This document shows positions 34,625 to 43,114 of a stretch of DNA of 64,000 bases, in pieces (the stretch's first letter is position 1; each line of letters starts with the position of its first letter). The DNA is from Caldifermentibacillus hisashii (GTDB lineage: Bacteria > Bacillota > Bacilli > Bacillales > Caldibacillaceae): NCBI RefSeq assembly GCF_027568575.1, contig NZ_JANUVP010000018.1; one strand, written 5' to 3'. The notes below the pieces were generated by a model. It was not told the origin of the DNA. It did no database searches and worked only from the letters and a program-made list of their open reading frames with translations. The position numbers were made by a program, and so were the translations under genes.

Positions 34625-35191
34625 TTAGTCAAACCAAATTGTTTTTTCCTCTGCCGGTGTCCGAACGGCTTTAATTTCGAAATCCTTTTTCGGATAGCCG
34701 AGATAAATGAGTCCGATTATTTTATCATTTTCCTCTAACTTCAAGTAAGGCCTCAATTCCGGTTCATGGGCGATGTCGCCGGTTCTGACAATCGTGGCTA
34801 ATCCTTTTTCCGTCGCAGCCAAGAGGAAGTTTTGCAGGACACAACCACAAGCGGCAATTTCTTCAATTTCCGGAACTTTTCCTGATGGACTAACTGCCAA
34901 TGCAATAATAACCGGTGCACGCAGCGGACCTTTTGCCGCTTTTTCAATTTTTTGTTTGGCTTCTTCTTCGCTTAAACCTGTTGATTTTTCCTTGGTAATA
35001 CGTGCCATTTCTTCACCGAGTTTAACCCGGCCTTCCCCTTTAATGACCCGGAATTTCCATGGTTCTGTTTTTTTATGATTCGGTGCCCAGACGGCAATAT
35101 CGAGTAATTCTTTAACCACTTCATCCGGAACATCTTTTTCATCAAGTGCACCAATGGAACGGCGCGATTTAATTAATTCAACTAATTCCAT
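34625..35191 (-). CDS. Nitroreductase family flavoprotein
   Basis: 188 residues from ATG 35191, which has GGGAGGA 7-8 bases ahead; a longer frame to 35251 adds 20 residues without family character. SRRSIGALDEKDVP near the start and the WAPNHKKTEPWKF segment (~33-45) contact FMN. The AACGCVLQNFLLAATEKGLATIV helix and IIGLIYLGYPKKD complete the fold. Such proteins are FMN-dependent NAD(P)H oxidoreductases acting on nitro compounds or quinones; the small YdjA-like subgroup fits best. The natural substrate is unknown. It is monocistronic. Confidence 0.85.
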   Translation of the reverse strand: MELVELIKSRRSIGALDEKDVPDEVVKELLDIAVWAPNHKKTEPWKFRVIKGEGRVKLGEEMARITKEKSTGLSEEEAKQKIEKAAKGPLRAPVIIALAVSPSGKVPEIEEIAACGCVLQNFLLAATEKGLATIVRTGDIAHEPELRPYLKLEENDKIIGLIYLGYPKKDFEIKAVRTPAEEKTIWFD

Positions 35192-35419
35192 TTGTGATTC
35201 CTCCCTGTATATTCCATTACCCTTTAAGTATATGATTCTCAAGGATTTCATTCAATTTATGTGATTTTAAAAATTTTTGCAGTACATTTAGTCAAAACGA
35301 TTGTTAAATCTGTATTTACTAAAAACTGATTCATTCCGCCCATTCTGTTTCAGAACATGTACCTAATAATGAAATGAGCCATATAATGCGATTGAGAAAA
35401 ATTGAAAGGGGAAAGGAAA

Positions 35420-35590
35420 ATGGATGGTATGTCCCGACAAACACTTGCATGGCATGAAACAATGGAACTTCATGAATTAGTTGCTTCTCAATCGATTGGC
35501 TTAATGAAGTTAAAAATGGGATTACGAAATATTGATGACATGCGAAAAAATAGGAATAAACAGCAAAAAGAGGGGAATATTAACATCTAG
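35420..35590 (+). CDS. Small CotF-like spore coat protein, apparently shortened
   Basis: 56 residues from ATG 35420, directly after AAAGGGGAAAGG. The segment TLAWHETMELHELVASQS...LMKLK resembles the opening of a short spore-coat family of Bacillaceae (TL.(W/Y)HET.E.HELVA.QS). Those proteins normally continue with a helical C-terminal part of about 25-30 residues. Here the end is basic and low-complexity (RKNRNKQQKEGNINI), suggesting truncation or frameshift near the end. The next small gene begins 39 bases on. Spore function is inferred from family memory only. Confidence 0.5.
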   Translation: MDGMSRQTLAWHETMELHELVASQSIGLMKLKMGLRNIDDMRKNRNKQQKEGNINI

Positions 35591-35629
35591 TTTGAACAAC
35601 TGTTAAATCGAAAAAATGTGGTGGATTTT

Positions 35630-35908
35630 GTGGAAAAAGTTGAAGTAGGCGAAGTTTTTACAATTAGTGATGAAGCAGGAGAAGAAAACGAGGTTGAGGT
35701 TTTAGCTGCATTTCCTGTTGATGGAGTTGAATATGTAGCGGTTAGTTTTACTGAGGACTTACAGGAAGAAACCGATGAGGGTATCGACATCTTTTTCTTG
35801 AAAGTAGACGAAGAGGGAGATTTAGCGGCAATCGGTTCCGATGAAGAATTCGATAAAGTTTCACAAGCATTTGACCAGATTATGGAAGAGGAAGAAGGCG
35901 GAGAATAA
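35630..35908 (+). CDS. DUF1292 family acidic protein (YrzB-like)
   Basis: 92 residues, very acidic, from GTG 35630, five bases after GGTGG; in-frame GTGs at 35618 and 35621 have no site. The order VGEVFTISDEAGEENEVEVLAAF, VEYVAVSF, FFLKVDEEGDLAAI, then SDEEFDKVSQAFDQ is the DUF1292 pattern. The function of the family is unknown; it is common in Firmicutes, often near ruvX (yrrK) and mltG. Here it is next to a small coat-like gene instead. Its stop codon lies inside the terminator stem. Confidence 0.82.
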   Translation: MEKVEVGEVFTISDEAGEENEVEVLAAFPVDGVEYVAVSFTEDLQEETDEGIDIFFLKVDEEGDLAAIGSDEEFDKVSQAFDQIMEEEEGGE

Positions 35909-35924
35909 CATTTTCTCCGCCTTC
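35894..35924 (+). terminator. Terminator overlapping the end of the DUF1292 gene
   Basis: GAAGGCGGAGAA (35894-35905) and TTCTCCGCCTTC (35913-35924) form a perfect 12-bp stem followed by TTTATG. It encodes the last four residues and the start of the stop codon of the DUF1292 protein, and could also act leftward for the helicase gene. Confidence 0.8.
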
Positions 35925-35930
35925 TTTATG

Positions 35931-37076
35931 CTATTTATGAGGATTTTTTTTCACATCCACCATTTTCCCTTTATACAATTCTTTCCTACTTATTTTCACA
36001 TTCAATTCCTTGCTCATCTTTTTTAAAAAACTTTCTTCTCGTGCATTGACGAGCGAAATAACCGTTCCTGTTTTACCCATTCGCCCTGTGCGTCCGGATC
36101 TGTGCAAATATTGCCCCTCTGTACTTGGAAAATCGACATGAATGACAGTAGCAATATCAGGAATATCGAGACCTCTTGCCGCTACATCGGTTGTTAGGAG
36201 GAGAGGGGCAGCGCCGGAGCGGAATTGAGTCAGTGCCGTTTTTCGTTCCATTTTATTTCCTTCACTCGTTAAAACCGCAAGCTTTAATCCATGATAGGTA
36301 AGTTTTTCAGCGGCTTCCTCAACTTTAACGGTATTCTTGAAAAAAGCAATGGTTCGCCCCGGATTTGTATGCATGATTTTTCGGAGCAAATCGATCTTTT
36401 CCCGCTGCTCACATGTTATATATTGATGCTGAATAGTTGCATTTTCAGGTTGTGTTTGAATCCGAATCATTTCCGAATTATTCATGAGCTCACGGGCGAT
36501 TTCTTCTGTTTCTTTCGTAATGGTTGCTGAAAAAACGAGCAGTTGTCGGTCTCTCAAAGTAGAATGAATGATATTTTTTACTTCAGCTAAATGCTCCCGG
36601 GAAAGAAGTCTGTCCGCCTCATCAACAACCACGGTTCTCACTTCATGCATTTTCATTTTTTTCATTTTAATTAATTCGTACATCCGACCGGTTGTACCGA
36701 TAACAATTTGTGGTCGGCTTTTTAGCTTTTCTACTTGTTTCTTTAGATTTGCCCCGCCAATGAAAGAATAACTTACGATTTCGGTTCCTTTCGTAAATTT
36801 TCGAACCTCGTCCAAAATTTGCATCGCCAGTTCACGGGACGGGACAAGAATGACCGCTTGGATGTCTTTTTTGTCCTCATTTAATCGCTCCAGTATCGGA
36901 ATTATGTAGGCTAATGTTTTCCCGGTTCCTGTCGGTGATTCTGCAATTACATCTTTTCCGGCTAAAATAAGTGGAACAGTCTGCTTTTGGATCAATGTTG
37001 CGTCGGTAAAGCCCGATTTCTCCCAATTTTCCTGTAAAAATGGTTTCATTTGTTGCAAGGCAGTCCAGTTTGCCAT
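35931..37076 (-). CDS. yfmL: DEAD-box RNA helicase YfmL
   Basis: 381 residues from ATG 37076, 9 bases after AAAGG (an ATG at 37085 is too close to the site). Motifs in order: Q motif (GFTDATLIQKQTVP), I SPTGTGKT (~50-57), Ia PSRELAMQI, Ib TTGRMYEL, II DEAD (VVVDEADRLL), III SAT, IV IAFFKNT, V TTDVAARGLDIP and VI HRSGRTGRMG. Length and sequence resemble B. subtilis YfmL, a minor DEAD-box protein involved in ribosome biogenesis and cold fitness. It lacks the long C-terminal RNA-binding extension of CshA/DbpA. Confidence 0.9.
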   Translation of the reverse strand: MANWTALQQMKPFLQENWEKSGFTDATLIQKQTVPLILAGKDVIAESPTGTGKTLAYIIPILERLNEDKKDIQAVILVPSRELAMQILDEVRKFTKGTEIVSYSFIGGANLKKQVEKLKSRPQIVIGTTGRMYELIKMKKMKMHEVRTVVVDEADRLLSREHLAEVKNIIHSTLRDRQLLVFSATITKETEEIARELMNNSEMIRIQTQPENATIQHQYITCEQREKIDLLRKIMHTNPGRTIAFFKNTVKVEEAAEKLTYHGLKLAVLTSEGNKMERKTALTQFRSGAAPLLLTTDVAARGLDIPDIATVIHVDFPSTEGQYLHRSGRTGRMGKTGTVISLVNAREESFLKKMSKELNVKISRKELYKGKMVDVKKNPHK

Positions 37077-37335
37077 GATAATCATCCTTTTTCATGTTTC
37101 TTTTCAGTGTCTTCTATTGTATAGGATTTATAAGGAAAGTACAAAATTTGCATTAAATTGTTCATCTTAAGGAAAATTGGCTATTGTTTTAAAGGCGAAT
37201 TCAAATTATACTTAAACTTACAATTATTATATATTGGTTATTCTATTATTATATGGAAAAATTATTTTGTGCCGCCAAATGAGAGCCGATCGCCGGATCA
37301 GGTAATTGGCACTTAAGTCCCATATAAGTTACTAA

Positions 37336-37358
37336 CCTTGAAGATACCATCTTCAGGG
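37336..37358 (+). other. Leader hairpin in the gap before the MFS gene
   Basis: CCTTGAAGAT and ATCTTCAGGG form a 10-bp stem (one G-T) with an ACC loop, followed by ATTTTAAC. It lies in the 420-base gap between yfmL and the MFS gene, about 50 bases ahead of a strong ribosome site (AAGGGGGGAG, 37408-37417). It may be a weak terminator or attenuator. Nothing else is recognisable in this gap. Confidence 0.4.
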
Positions 37359-37497
37359 ATTTTAACAATTTATCATCTACCGTAAAATTAGTAAAGATAG
37401 CCTTTTTAAGGGGGGAGTTTAAATAATATTTTTTCAATTTCACCGGACGATTAAAATTCGAATTATTGAATCTTTCTTAAGTACGGCAATTAGTAAT

Positions 37498-38667
37498 ATG
37501 ATTTTTCCATTCATGGCCATCTACTTGTCGAATCACTTTGGCGTAAAAATTACCGGAATTCTTCTTCTTGTCAATGTTTTTATCGGCATTGCTTTATCGT
37601 TTTTTGGCGGTTATGTTTCTGACCGTTTTGGCCGGAAGAAATTAATCGTTTTTGCGGAAATGTTACGGTTTTTCGCTTTTACAGTTATGATGATTTGTAA
37701 TTCCCCTTGGTTTACGTCACCGCTAATTACCTATTTCATGATGACGATTAACACAATTTGCTGGTCATTGGGTGGTCCGGCAAATCAAGCAATGTTGATT
37801 GATGTCAGTAAACCCGATGAGCGAAAATATATGTTTTCCATTATGTATTGGGCGAATAATTTATCGATTGCAATTGGAGGGTCACTCGGCGGATTTCTTT
37901 TTAAAGATTACCTTTTTGAATTGTTAATTGCTTTGTCAATAACTGCACTTATTACTGTTATACTTATTGTCTTTTTTATTGATGAGAGCTATGTTCCGGA
38001 ACAAGTTGCAGATCAGAAAGTTTTTCAGCATATATGTCAAATGTTGCGCAATTATCGGGAAGTTTTCCGGGATCATCTGTTCATTCTGTATTGTATGGCC
38101 ATTGTTTTCGTTATGTCATTAGAGTTTCAATTGAGTAATTATGTCGGAATTCGATTAGAAAGCGAAATGCCGGTACAACGATTTCTTTGGTGGGAACTTG
38201 ATGGCATTGAGATGACCGGTCTTTTGCGGACGGAAAATACTGTACTTGTCGTATTAATGGCTTTATTTGCTGCAAAAATGGTTTCACGCTTCAAAGATCG
38301 TCATGTGATTATTCTCGGATCGTTCGTCTTTGTCGCTGGGTATGCTTATATATCCTACTCGAACAATATTCCATTTTTATTTATCGCAATGGTATTAGCC
38401 TCTGTTGCCGAGGTTGTCCGTGTTCCGGTTGAGCAAAACTATCAAGCAAGTCTCCCGCCGGTTCACGCCAGAAGTTCCTATTTAGCTGTCAGTGGGATGG
38501 GATATAATTTGGCTCAATTGATCTGTTCCATCACAGTTATGATAAGTGCGTATTTAAATAATTTGGCTACAACTGTTTTTATTGCCGCTATCGGATTTTT
38601 TGGTGTGTTTATTTTCATGAAAATCGGATCGGCACTCGATCATCGTGTAAAAAAATCCGCTGCCTAA
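37498..38667 (+). CDS. Major facilitator superfamily transporter (start codon uncertain)
   Basis: 389 residues from the first ATG, with about 12 hydrophobic segments and the MFS loop signature GGYVSDRFGRKK (~38-49). The ATG 37498 has no ribosome site and begins inside helix 1. In frame upstream, codons from 37423 encode FQFHRTIKIRIIESFLSTAISN, the proper N-terminus of this family, and a strong AAGGGGGGAG lies at 37408-37417. At the right distance from it (37423 or 37426) stand ATA codons, not ATG. So either a non-standard start is used or the start codon has mutated. Substrate unknown; probably drug or metabolite export. Confidence 0.78.
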   Translation: MIFPFMAIYLSNHFGVKITGILLLVNVFIGIALSFFGGYVSDRFGRKKLIVFAEMLRFFAFTVMMICNSPWFTSPLITYFMMTINTICWSLGGPANQAMLIDVSKPDERKYMFSIMYWANNLSIAIGGSLGGFLFKDYLFELLIALSITALITVILIVFFIDESYVPEQVADQKVFQHICQMLRNYREVFRDHLFILYCMAIVFVMSLEFQLSNYVGIRLESEMPVQRFLWWELDGIEMTGLLRTENTVLVVLMALFAAKMVSRFKDRHVIILGSFVFVAGYAYISYSNNIPFLFIAMVLASVAEVVRVPVEQNYQASLPPVHARSSYLAVSGMGYNLAQLICSITVMISAYLNNLATTVFIAAIGFFGVFIFMKIGSALDHRVKKSAA

Positions 38668-38677
38668 ATTAGCTCAT

Positions 38678-38714
38678 ACTAGACTTGGGACATCTTGTCT
38701 TGGGTCTAGTTTTA
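38678..38714 (+). terminator. Terminator after the MFS gene
   Basis: ACTAGAC (38678-38684) pairs with GTCTAGT (38704-38710), with an inner GGGACA/TGTCTT stem, then TTTTAT. Confidence 0.75.
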
Positions 38715-38808
38715 TAAAAAGTTATATAATACCTTGTTCGTTTTATTGTAAAATAATAATTAACCGCTAAATTGCAAGATTATATAGAATTAGTTGGAGG
38801 AAGTATAT

Positions 38809-39693
38809 ATGCCGGGGAAACTAAAGATGATTACCGCCATGTTGATTTTCGGCAGCATCGGTTTATTTGTAAAAAATATTCATCTTTCCTCCAGTGAAAT
38901 TGCATTGTTTCGGGGGATCATCGGGAGTATATTTTTACTTGTTGCCAGTTCCGTCTTAAGGAAAAAAATCCGTTTTCATACATCAAAAAAGAATATCGCA
39001 CTCCTTATTTTGTCCGGTGGGGCAATCGGTTTTAATTGGATTTTTTTGTTTGAAGCTTATCGTTACACAACGATATCCAATGCAACCTTAAGTTATTATT
39101 TCGCGCCAATCTTTGTCATGATACTAGCTCCGTTAATTTTAAAAGAGAAATTAACATGGATGAAGGTAACGAGTATCGTAAGTGCCATGGTTGGATTATT
39201 TCTTATCGTCGGGACGGATACCGATGCCGGAGAAGGATATGATCATGTAACAGGGATTATGTATGGTTTACTGGCGGCTGCCTTTTATGCAAGTGTGATA
39301 GTAATGAATAAATTTATTAAAAATTTACCGGATTACGAGACGACGGTTGCTCAATTGTCCCTCGCTTCTCTTGTTTTGCTGCCCTATGTTTTCCTGAATG
39401 AAACGGTTAATATCGGTTCACTGGATGGAAAATCAGTTTTATTCATGATTATTGTTGGGATTATTCATACGGGATTAGCCTATGTTCTCTATTTTTCAGC
39501 TTTAAAAGAATTAAATGGTCATACAATCGCTATTTTCAGCTATATTGATCCGATTTCCGCAGTCATTATGGCCGCCATTTTCTTAGGAGAAGGGATGAGC
39601 TTTGTCCAAATGATTGGTGGGATATTGATTTTAAGTTCGACCTATTTAAGCGAAAGAAAAACAATTTCCTTTCCGGCAAACGGCAAAAAATGA
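38809..39693 (+). CDS. EamA/DMT family transporter
   Basis: 294 residues from ATG 38809, eight bases after GGAGG (a TTG at 38794 is unlikely). Ten hydrophobic helices in two EamA repeats; the first repeat ends with FAPIFVMILAPLILKEKLTW (~100-119) and the second with YIDPISAVIMAAIFLGEGMS (~246-265), each with the conserved acidic-residue end. Such transporters export amino acids or metabolites; the substrate cannot be told. It stands alone, with its own short upstream gap. Confidence 0.85.
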   Translation: MPGKLKMITAMLIFGSIGLFVKNIHLSSSEIALFRGIIGSIFLLVASSVLRKKIRFHTSKKNIALLILSGGAIGFNWIFLFEAYRYTTISNATLSYYFAPIFVMILAPLILKEKLTWMKVTSIVSAMVGLFLIVGTDTDAGEGYDHVTGIMYGLLAAAFYASVIVMNKFIKNLPDYETTVAQLSLASLVLLPYVFLNETVNIGSLDGKSVLFMIIVGIIHTGLAYVLYFSALKELNGHTIAIFSYIDPISAVIMAAIFLGEGMSFVQMIGGILILSSTYLSERKTISFPANGKK

Positions 39694-39795
39694 GTCATAG
39701 GTTAAATTGCAAAAATTCATTGTTTTTGTTTAAAAATAACTGGTTTCGTGCCATAATAAAGTTGTTGTTTAATTGTTTTAGTTAGGAGACTTTAC

Positions 39796-40764
39796 ATGAT
39801 AAAGCTCATTATCAAAAAATTTATTTCCGACTATGAAAATATAAAAGATAATAATGTACGTAAAAACTACGGTATTCTTTCCGGAATTCTGGGAATTATT
39901 TGCAACTTGATTTTGTTCTCTATTAAAATTGTGACAGGGATTTTGATGAATAGCATTGCGATAATTTCGGATGCTTTTAATAATTTGACGGATTCCGGTT
40001 CTTCCTTCATTACAATCTTAGGGGCAAAATTTAGCAGTAAGCCGCCGGATAAGGAACATCCATATGGTCATGGAAGATTTGAGTATGTCGCCTCATTAAT
40101 TGTTTCTTTTATTATTTTCGGAGTGGGTATTGAACTATTGCGGAATTCGATTAATAAAATTATTCATCCGGAAGCCATTCAAATCAATTTGTTTTCAATA
40201 ATCATTCTATCCCTGTCGATTTTAATTAAATTGTGGATGTACTCGTATAATCGCTATATTGGTATATTAATCAATTCAAGTATGAATAAAGCAACGGCTA
40301 AAGACAGTTTAAATGATGCGATTGCAACAACAGGCGTAATTGCAGGTACGGCTATTGGAGCTGTACTTGAATTTCCGGTTGACGGAATATTAGGGGTTAT
40401 TATTTCTATTTTAATTATTTATACGGGGTTTACAACCGCAAGAGACTCGGTCAATGTTCTGTTAGGCACTTCCCCGGATCCGGAATTACTTGACAAAATT
40501 CAATATCTCATTGATCAAAATCAAACCATCAATTATGTTCATGATTTAAAAATTCATGACTATGGCCCGGGGAGATTAATGGCCTCCATGCATGTCGTTG
40601 TACCGCCGGAAATGACCGTGGCAGATGCCCATTTTATCATTCATGGACTGGAACAAAAAATTGAACAGGAATTAGGAATTGAAATCGTGATTCATATTGA
40701 CCCGGTAAAAGATATCGACGAAAATCCGGATTTATTAAAAAAGGATTTTCGATCACCTCAGTAA
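39796..40764 (+). CDS. Cation diffusion facilitator (Mn/Zn/Fe-type efflux)
   Basis: 322 residues: six membrane helices followed by a cytoplasmic ferredoxin-like domain (~215-305). Metal-site residues are visible in helix 2, SDAFNNLTDS (D..N..D, ~58-67), and helix 5, AKDSLNDA (~168-175); HPYGHGRFEY is the classic loop. The asparagine/aspartate (DxxxN/D) pattern, rather than HxxxD, points to manganese-type CDFs such as MneP/MneS of B. subtilis. It would export excess Mn2+ in exchange for protons; metal choice is inferred. The ATG at 39796 follows TTAGGAG. Confidence 0.87.
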   Translation: MIKLIIKKFISDYENIKDNNVRKNYGILSGILGIICNLILFSIKIVTGILMNSIAIISDAFNNLTDSGSSFITILGAKFSSKPPDKEHPYGHGRFEYVASLIVSFIIFGVGIELLRNSINKIIHPEAIQINLFSIIILSLSILIKLWMYSYNRYIGILINSSMNKATAKDSLNDAIATTGVIAGTAIGAVLEFPVDGILGVIISILIIYTGFTTARDSVNVLLGTSPDPELLDKIQYLIDQNQTINYVHDLKIHDYGPGRLMASMHVVVPPEMTVADAHFIIHGLEQKIEQELGIEIVIHIDPVKDIDENPDLLKKDFRSPQ

Positions 40765-40808
40765 AGTGAAACTTCCATCAGTGGGGGGTCTTCATCCTTC
40801 ACTGATGG
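40763..40808. repeat. Interspersed repeat copy with hairpin, in the CDF-ctaB gap
   Basis: Bases 40763-40792 match (inverted) the copy at 28299-28327. In addition CCATCAGTG (40775-40783) pairs with CACTGATGG (40800-40808). No T-run follows. The rest of the 326-base gap up to ctaB shows only a vague promoter region and no gene. Confidence 0.6.
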
Positions 40809-41090
40809 TTAGTTGAACCAATCGGACATCATCCCCACCTATCACTCGAAAAACTTGAAGTAGTTATCTTACTACCTGTTAAGGCGGGATAAAATTTCCC
40901 GGGGAATCTGCTTTATCTCAGTTTAAATAGGGAAAAGCCCTTGTCCAGACACATCCAGGTAAGTTTTCCTTATCATCCCAAGCAAATCAAAAGCATTCAC
41001 AAAGTTTAATATTCCATGTTATGATAGTAAAGTAGCTATGCATTCTTACTTTATAACAAAGAATAAATTTATAAAAGGATGATATATTTT

Positions 41091-41999
41091 ATGGAGGAAA
41101 GAGTAGTTCTTTCTAACAAAGGAGTGGGTAACATCCTTCAATTCCTGACAGATGTTAAGTATCTATTAAAGGGAAAAGTACTTGTTGCTAATGTTTTACC
41201 GGTTTTTACAGCATATTGGCTGTCTTTATATTTTGCAGGAGAACGTTTTCGTGACCATATATCGCTATTTCTGTTAACAATGATCGGGAGTACGCTGGTT
41301 ATTTCCGGCGCCCTTATTATTAACAATTGGTATGAAGTTGACCTTGATCGGAAAATGGTACGCACACAAAAACGGCCAACCGTTACCGGTCATTTTTCCA
41401 TGAGAGCAGTATTGTGGGCCGGAATTATGACAACAATCTTAGGACTGGTCACTATGTTGGCTACTACGTTGGAGGCAACCGTTTATTCATTGTTGGGCTG
41501 GTTCGTCTATGTTGTTCTCTACACATTTTGGTCAAAACGAAAATATACACTAAATACCGTGATTGGGAGTATCTCCGGCGCCTTTACTCCACTCATCGGT
41601 TGGGCAGCCGTTCAGCCTGCTGATCATATTGTTCCGATTGTCCTGTTTGCCATATTATTTATTTGGCAAGTACCGCATACGATGGCCGTTGCCATAAAAA
41701 GATTTGATGATTATCAAGCGGCAAGTGTGCCGATGTTACCTGTGGTCTCCGGAATGGGTACGGCAATAAGACAAAATTTATTATATATTATTTGTTTACT
41801 GCCGATCCCATTTTTCTTATACCATTTATTCGGTCCGATACTTGTGATTGTTTCGTCTTTATTAACGGTCGGCTGGATTTTTTTAGCCGCCAAAGGATTC
41901 AGTACAAAAAACTTGGAAAAATGGGCACAGATGAATTTAATCTATTCATTAAACTATTTAGTTTGGCTTTCTTTCACCATGATTTTGCTTACTGTGTAA
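41091..41999 (+). CDS. ctaB: Protoheme IX farnesyltransferase (heme O synthase)
   Basis: Attaches a farnesyl chain to heme b to give heme O for heme-copper oxidases. 302 residues from ATG 41091 (ATG 41079 overlaps the AAAAGGA site). It is an integral membrane protein of the UbiA family with the Mg-diphosphate motif NNWYEVDLDRKMVRTQKRP (~84-102) and the second motif WQVPHTMAVAIKRFDDY (~195-211). It is solitary: no ctaA or cta oxidase genes adjoin it. B. subtilis has two such enzymes (CtaB and CtaO). Both oxidases in this window are bd-type and do not need heme O, so its target lies elsewhere. Confidence 0.9.
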   Translation: MEERVVLSNKGVGNILQFLTDVKYLLKGKVLVANVLPVFTAYWLSLYFAGERFRDHISLFLLTMIGSTLVISGALIINNWYEVDLDRKMVRTQKRPTVTGHFSMRAVLWAGIMTTILGLVTMLATTLEATVYSLLGWFVYVVLYTFWSKRKYTLNTVIGSISGAFTPLIGWAAVQPADHIVPIVLFAILFIWQVPHTMAVAIKRFDDYQAASVPMLPVVSGMGTAIRQNLLYIICLLPIPFFLYHLFGPILVIVSSLLTVGWIFLAAKGFSTKNLEKWAQMNLIYSLNYLVWLSFTMILLTV

Positions 42000-42009
42000 A
42001 GCTGCAAAT

Positions 42010-42036
42010 GACCGGGAGAGGGATACCCGGTCTTTT
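42010..42036. terminator. Terminator between ctaB and the TetR gene
   Basis: GACCGGG and CCCGGTC form a stem around AGAGGGATA, extended by GCAAA/TTTTGC and followed by TTTTGC. It suits the convergent pair. Confidence 0.75.
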
Positions 42037-42042
42037 GCATTT

Positions 42043-42933
42043 TCACTTCTTATTAAAATTCACTACAATTTTTTCCAATTTTTCCAGTTGAGCTTGATCA
42101 AAGAGCTCTTTACTTTCTTTTAATGAGCGAATGGCAAGAGAAATTAAGAATTGTCTCGGCTCTTCTTTATTTAGTAATTCATCATAAATAAAATCTAACA
42201 GTTCTATATAGTTTGCCGCTTCTTTTCTATGGACGAGCGGTTTTTTTAAGGATAAAATCGTCCGATATAAGATTTGTTGGTCGTCCATGCTATTAATGTT
42301 CGACTCGGGAAGCCATTGATCGAGCAGCTCGGGGGAAAATAAACTTTCCTTTGCCTTTTCCACCTCATCGACGACACGGATAATCCGATTTAAACTGTAA
42401 CGAATGACGTCTTGTATACGCAGTTCATCTCTTCCTTCATAGGCCATCGCATAATACTTCAAATTATTGTGTAAAATACCGATAAACATAATCGCACAGT
42501 CTAAAAGATACGGTTTTTTATCTTCACCAAAAAGATCAATAAACCGATTGTAATACCATTTTAAAATTCGAAGTTGCCCTCTTTTAAAAAATCGCATTAA
42601 TTCCTCGTCTCGGGAAACGATAATCTCCTCAAAAATAGAAATCAATTTATTTTTCTGGTTCATATATATTTGTATTTCAACTTGTTTAATAAAAATTTCA
42701 AAGTTAGCCGGATCTTGTCCGATTAATAAATCGTTACGATCTTTTTCCAATTGTTTATAATTGGTTTTAAAAAGTTCTATTATTAATTCGTTTTTTGAGG
42801 AAAAGTAATTATAAAATGTGCCTTTCGATATACCGCTATATTCGATGATGTCATTAATGGAAGTAGCATGAAATCCTTTATCAATAAATAATTGATGAGC
42901 CATTTTTATTACTTGTTTTTTCCGCTCATGCAT
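42043..42933 (-). CDS. TetR family repressor of the adjacent DHA2 exporter
   Basis: 296 residues from ATG 42933 (a GTG three codons earlier lies in the AGGTG site). The N-terminal helix-turn-helix is clear: AHQLFIDKGFHATSINDIIEYSGISKGTFYNYFSSKNELI (~13-50). The ~240-residue C-terminal ligand domain is longer than most TetR proteins. It is divergent from the MFS exporter 181 bases away; CTAGTCATTAGTTAG (42943-42957), just upstream of its start, is a possible operator. Drug-binding derepression of the exporter is the usual scheme and is inferred here. Confidence 0.84.
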   Translation of the reverse strand: MHERKKQVIKMAHQLFIDKGFHATSINDIIEYSGISKGTFYNYFSSKNELIIELFKTNYKQLEKDRNDLLIGQDPANFEIFIKQVEIQIYMNQKNKLISIFEEIIVSRDEELMRFFKRGQLRILKWYYNRFIDLFGEDKKPYLLDCAIMFIGILHNNLKYYAMAYEGRDELRIQDVIRYSLNRIIRVVDEVEKAKESLFSPELLDQWLPESNINSMDDQQILYRTILSLKKPLVHRKEAANYIELLDFIYDELLNKEEPRQFLISLAIRSLKESKELFDQAQLEKLEKIVVNFNKK

Positions 42934-43114
42934 CCAAATCACCTAGTCATTAGTTAGTTTACCTACACAAAATTCTATAGGAAAGTCTTTATGATTACAA
43001 ATAAAAATAGGTAAAGTTTTTTTATTGCAAAAATCAAATTGATGGTATATGATATTCATTATGTGAAATAAAGGTATAAAAATATGAACTGCTAGTATAA
43101 AAGGAGGAAGGTTT

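Noticed and set aside
40765..41090. Intrinsic terminator at the hairpin after the CDF gene
   Set aside because: The stem is good but no T-run follows on either strand; it is kept only as part of the repeat.
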